NCBI GenBank assembly: GCA_024275075.1
Contig: JAJRZU010000011.1
Span: forward strand, 1-34,770
DNA from: Deltaproteobacteria bacterium
Lineage (GTDB): Bacteria > Desulfobacterota > JAJRXV01
Direction: 5' to 3'
Length of the DNA: 34,770 nt
Shown: one piece after another, positions 32,870-34,770 of the stretch
Layout: the number at the start of each line of letters is the position of its first letter
Numbering within the stretch: the first letter of the stretch is position 1
The notes under the pieces: model-generated
What the model was told of the DNA's origin: nothing
Database searches by the model: none
Seen by the model: the letters and a program-made list of their open reading frames with translations, nothing else
Translations under genes and position numbers: made by a program

Positions 32870-33657
32870 TCATTTTAGTACGGGTAGTTGCGCCAATATC
32901 TCAACCTTTTTCCTGACACCTGACAAGAAAGCGCCGCCCTCACCCGCAAAAAAGTCAAGGTAGTCCTGATAGTAGATCCCCGCAAGCTTGTATTTGCTCA
33001 TCTTCTCATAAGTCACCGCGAGATTGAAATAAGGGTCTTTATAATATTTATCCAGTTTTATCGCCTTCTTATAGAACCTGACCGCCTCATCATACTGGTC
33101 AAGGGCATCATAAAGCACACCTAAGTTGTTATAGCACTCTTTGTAATCGCTCTTCAATGAAAGCGCGGTCTTATAATTACTTAACGCTTCCTTATATTTT
33201 TTTGCCGCTTCAAAGTGATCCCGAGATTGTTATAAATAACAGGGTTATCCTTATCCTTTGATAGCGCCGCGGTAAAAAACTTATGCGCCTTCTTCGCGTT
33301 ACCTATATTATAATAATATATGCCGCTTTTGTTCAGCTCTAAAACGCTCTCCTTGGCAAGCTTCGCGGAATCCACAGGGATCCCTTTGGTGAGCAGGTCA
33401 TCTTCATTGACAGTGATGGTCTCCCCTGGCTTGATGGTAATCGATTGTTTTACTTTTTGAATCACTCTTTTCTTATAATATACAGGGAAGTAGTACGCCA
33501 CCGCCAGCAGGATGAAGAATATGACAAAGATAACTGCAAATCGTTTTGGGGATTGATTTTTTGTGACGGCCTGACGGGAAGGCAACCTCTTTTCAGGTAA
33601 CGCCGCCGTTTTTTCAGCATTCTCGGCCTTTTTCAGAGCTTTGTGAATTATACTCAA
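32870..33657 (-). pseudogene. TPR membrane protein gene, split by a -1 frame change
   Basis: The first part (33657-33181, about 158 residues) begins MSIIHKALKKAENAEKT, has one membrane helix (about 41-60) and ends with the start of TPR repeats. In the -1 frame the repeats continue without a break: YKEALSNYKTAL, SDYKECYNNLGVLYDALDQYDEAVRFYKKA and DPYFNLAVTYEKMSKYKLAGIYYQ. The junction is a run of seven A read on the minus strand (33203-33197), forming the heptamer A AAA AAT. One lost A would explain the break and restore TPR spacing. The start is TTG at 33657, with AAGGG six bases before it. The N-terminus resembles small membrane anchors of secretion systems (GspB-type opening), and the position before pilM suggests a role in the same machine. 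A weak TATAAT at 33744-33739 may be its -10. Confidence 0.7.
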
Positions 33658-33771
33658 TTATTACCCTTTTAAATCAACGTAGTAAAACTACCTTACTTAT
33701 ATTTATAACACATTTTGGACAATTATTAAAGCTTTTTTATTATAGTGACTTATCTGAAGTTAAAAAGGGAT

Positions 33772-34770
33772 TTATCTGATAATTCCGTCTAATACTTCCC
33801 TGAGTCTGCAAATTAGTAGTTTTGGGCTTAAAGGCTTTTTTATGAATGGCATCCCGCTGGCTTGGATCCGGTCAAGAACAACGACGTTATCGACAAAACC
33901 TGACGTGAAAATCGCTTTTATTTCAGGCCTTTGCCTTTTTAACATCTCATAAAGCTCCCACCCGTTCATCCCTTGCATAACAACATCGGCCAACATAATA
34001 TGAATGGTCTCATTAAACGTGTTACTTACCTTTAATGCTTCTTCCCCGCTTTCTGCGCTTAATGTATTGTAACCGTGTAATTGTAATATGTCTAAGAAGA
34101 GCTTATTGATCGATGAGTCATCTTCAACAACCAATACCGTCTCGTTACCATCCAAAGAGGCGGGCGGCTCGGGTAAAGCTGTTTCAGATATAATCTCTTG
34201 TTTGGCGACAGGTAAGTATATCTCAAACGTCGTGCCTTTTCCCGGTTCGGTGCTGACGTCAATGAAGCCATGGTGCTGTTTGACTATGCCAAATACCATC
34301 GCCAGGCCAAGACCGGTACCCACACCCTTCTCCTTCGTTGTGAAAAACGGCTCGAAGATCTTCTCTTTGACTTCCGGCGCCATACCGATACCGGTATCTG
34401 ACAATAATAATCTGACATAATGTCCGGGGATAACATCCCCATAAGCGTTGACATATCCTTCATCGAGCTCCACATTGTCTGTTTTGATAAGTATTTTTCC
34501 GCCATCTGGCATCGCGTCACGCGCATTTACCACAAGGTTCATTATCACCTGTTCGATTTGGGTCTCATCAGCTATTACATTACTTAATGACGGCCTGGTG
34601 TCAATCTCTAAGACAATATCATCACCTGTCATCCGCATGAATATCTCACTAAGGCTCTTGATGATATAGTTCAGGTTGTTAACCTTCATCTCAAGCAGCT
34701 GCTTTCTGCTGAACGCGAGCAGCTGGTCAACAAGCATAGACGCTTTCTCACCGACTCTGATAACATGCCC
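33772..34770 (-). CDS. Hybrid histidine kinase, C-terminal part with receiver domain
   Basis: The gene runs off the right edge; its sensor region and most of the His phosphoacceptor domain lie outside. What is visible is the second dimerisation helix (LVDQLLAFSRKQ), a HATPase domain with the N box IEQVIMNLVVNARDAMP, G1 DTGIGM, F box FEPFFTTK and G2 GTGLGLAMV, then a receiver domain. The receiver has the acidic pair EDD, the phosphoacceptor Asp in MLADVVM and Lys in FIKKPL. The open frame continues to the last base, so no start is present. The LLAFSRKQ form is typical of PAS-linked hybrid kinases that sense cytoplasmic or membrane signals. It is separated from the TPR gene by 114 bases; targets are unknown. 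Confidence 0.9.
   Translation of the reverse strand, partial: GHVIRVGEKASMLVDQLLAFSRKQLLEMKVNNLNYIIKSLSEIFMRMTGDDIVLEIDTRPSLSNVIADETQIEQVIMNLVVNARDAMPDGGKILIKTDNVELDEGYVNAYGDVIPGHYVRLLLSDTGIGMAPEVKEKIFEPFFTTKEKGVGTGLGLAMVFGIVKQHHGFIDVSTEPGKGTTFEIYLPVAKQEIISETALPEPPASLDGNETVLVVEDDSSINKLFLDILQLHGYNTLSAESGEEALKVSNTFNETIHIMLADVVMQGMNGWELYEMLKRQRPEIKAIFTSGFVDNVVVLDRIQASGMPFIKKPLSPKLLICRLREVLDGIIR

Overview
The window reads as a gene-dense chromosomal segment of a flagellated Gram-negative bacterium with intermediate GC content. The envelope type is shown by a TonB-dependent outer-membrane receptor, a lipoprotein and PilMNO-type assembly genes. A lifestyle without or with little oxygen is suggested, not proved, by a selenocysteine elongation factor (SelB), a NIF-type Fe-S assembly pair (NifU/NifS) and a polyferredoxin-like membrane protein. 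The mix (GH57, GH15-like and GT4 carbohydrate genes, pilMNO, flagella, cobamide salvage) would fit a deep-branching lineage such as Omnitrophota or its neighbours, but no marker here fixes the taxonomy. I see no rRNA, tRNA, CRISPR array, transposase or phage gene.

Layout. 1-1.75 kb (minus): an XRE regulator, a GT4 glycosyltransferase and the first 29 codons of a GH15-like glycosidase, overlapping head to tail behind a sigma70-type promoter that carries a palindrome. 2.1-5.2 kb (minus): an exported transglutaminase-like protein and selB. 5.4-7.5 kb (plus): nifU-nifS. 7.5-13.4 kb (plus): a cobalamin locus with promoter, cobalamin riboswitch, intrinsic terminator, cobC-cobU-cobT-cobS and btuB, enough to import corrinoids and rebuild the nucleotide loop but not to make the ring. 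13.4-17.8 kb (minus): a 4Fe-4S membrane protein, then glcD-glcF (2-hydroxyacid oxidation), with glcD cut by one TAA. 18.2-25.1 kb (plus): fliE-fliF-fliG-fliH-fliI-fliJ followed by a HEAT-repeat lipoprotein; fliH has a frameshift. 25.1-28.3 kb (minus): an FAD oxidoreductase, a DUF523 protein and an ADP-ribosylglycohydrolase. 28.3-33.7 kb (minus): a TPR membrane protein, pilM, pilN, pilO, then GH57; the ADP-ribosylglycohydrolase is start-stop coupled to GH57. 33.8 kb to the end: a truncated hybrid histidine kinase.

Two layers lie on top of the genes. One is a set of intergenic repeats: a 47-bp inverted pair 12.7 kb apart, CACAGAG-type elements around the cob genes, small hairpins, and a MITE-like element with G-quadruplex-capable arms upstream of fliE. 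The other is a group of four single-base lesions: in-frame TAA codons in glcD and pilN, and one-base frame losses in fliH and the TPR gene. They may be assembly errors, real decay or, for the TPR gene with its A AAA AAT heptamer, recoding. The sequence alone cannot decide.
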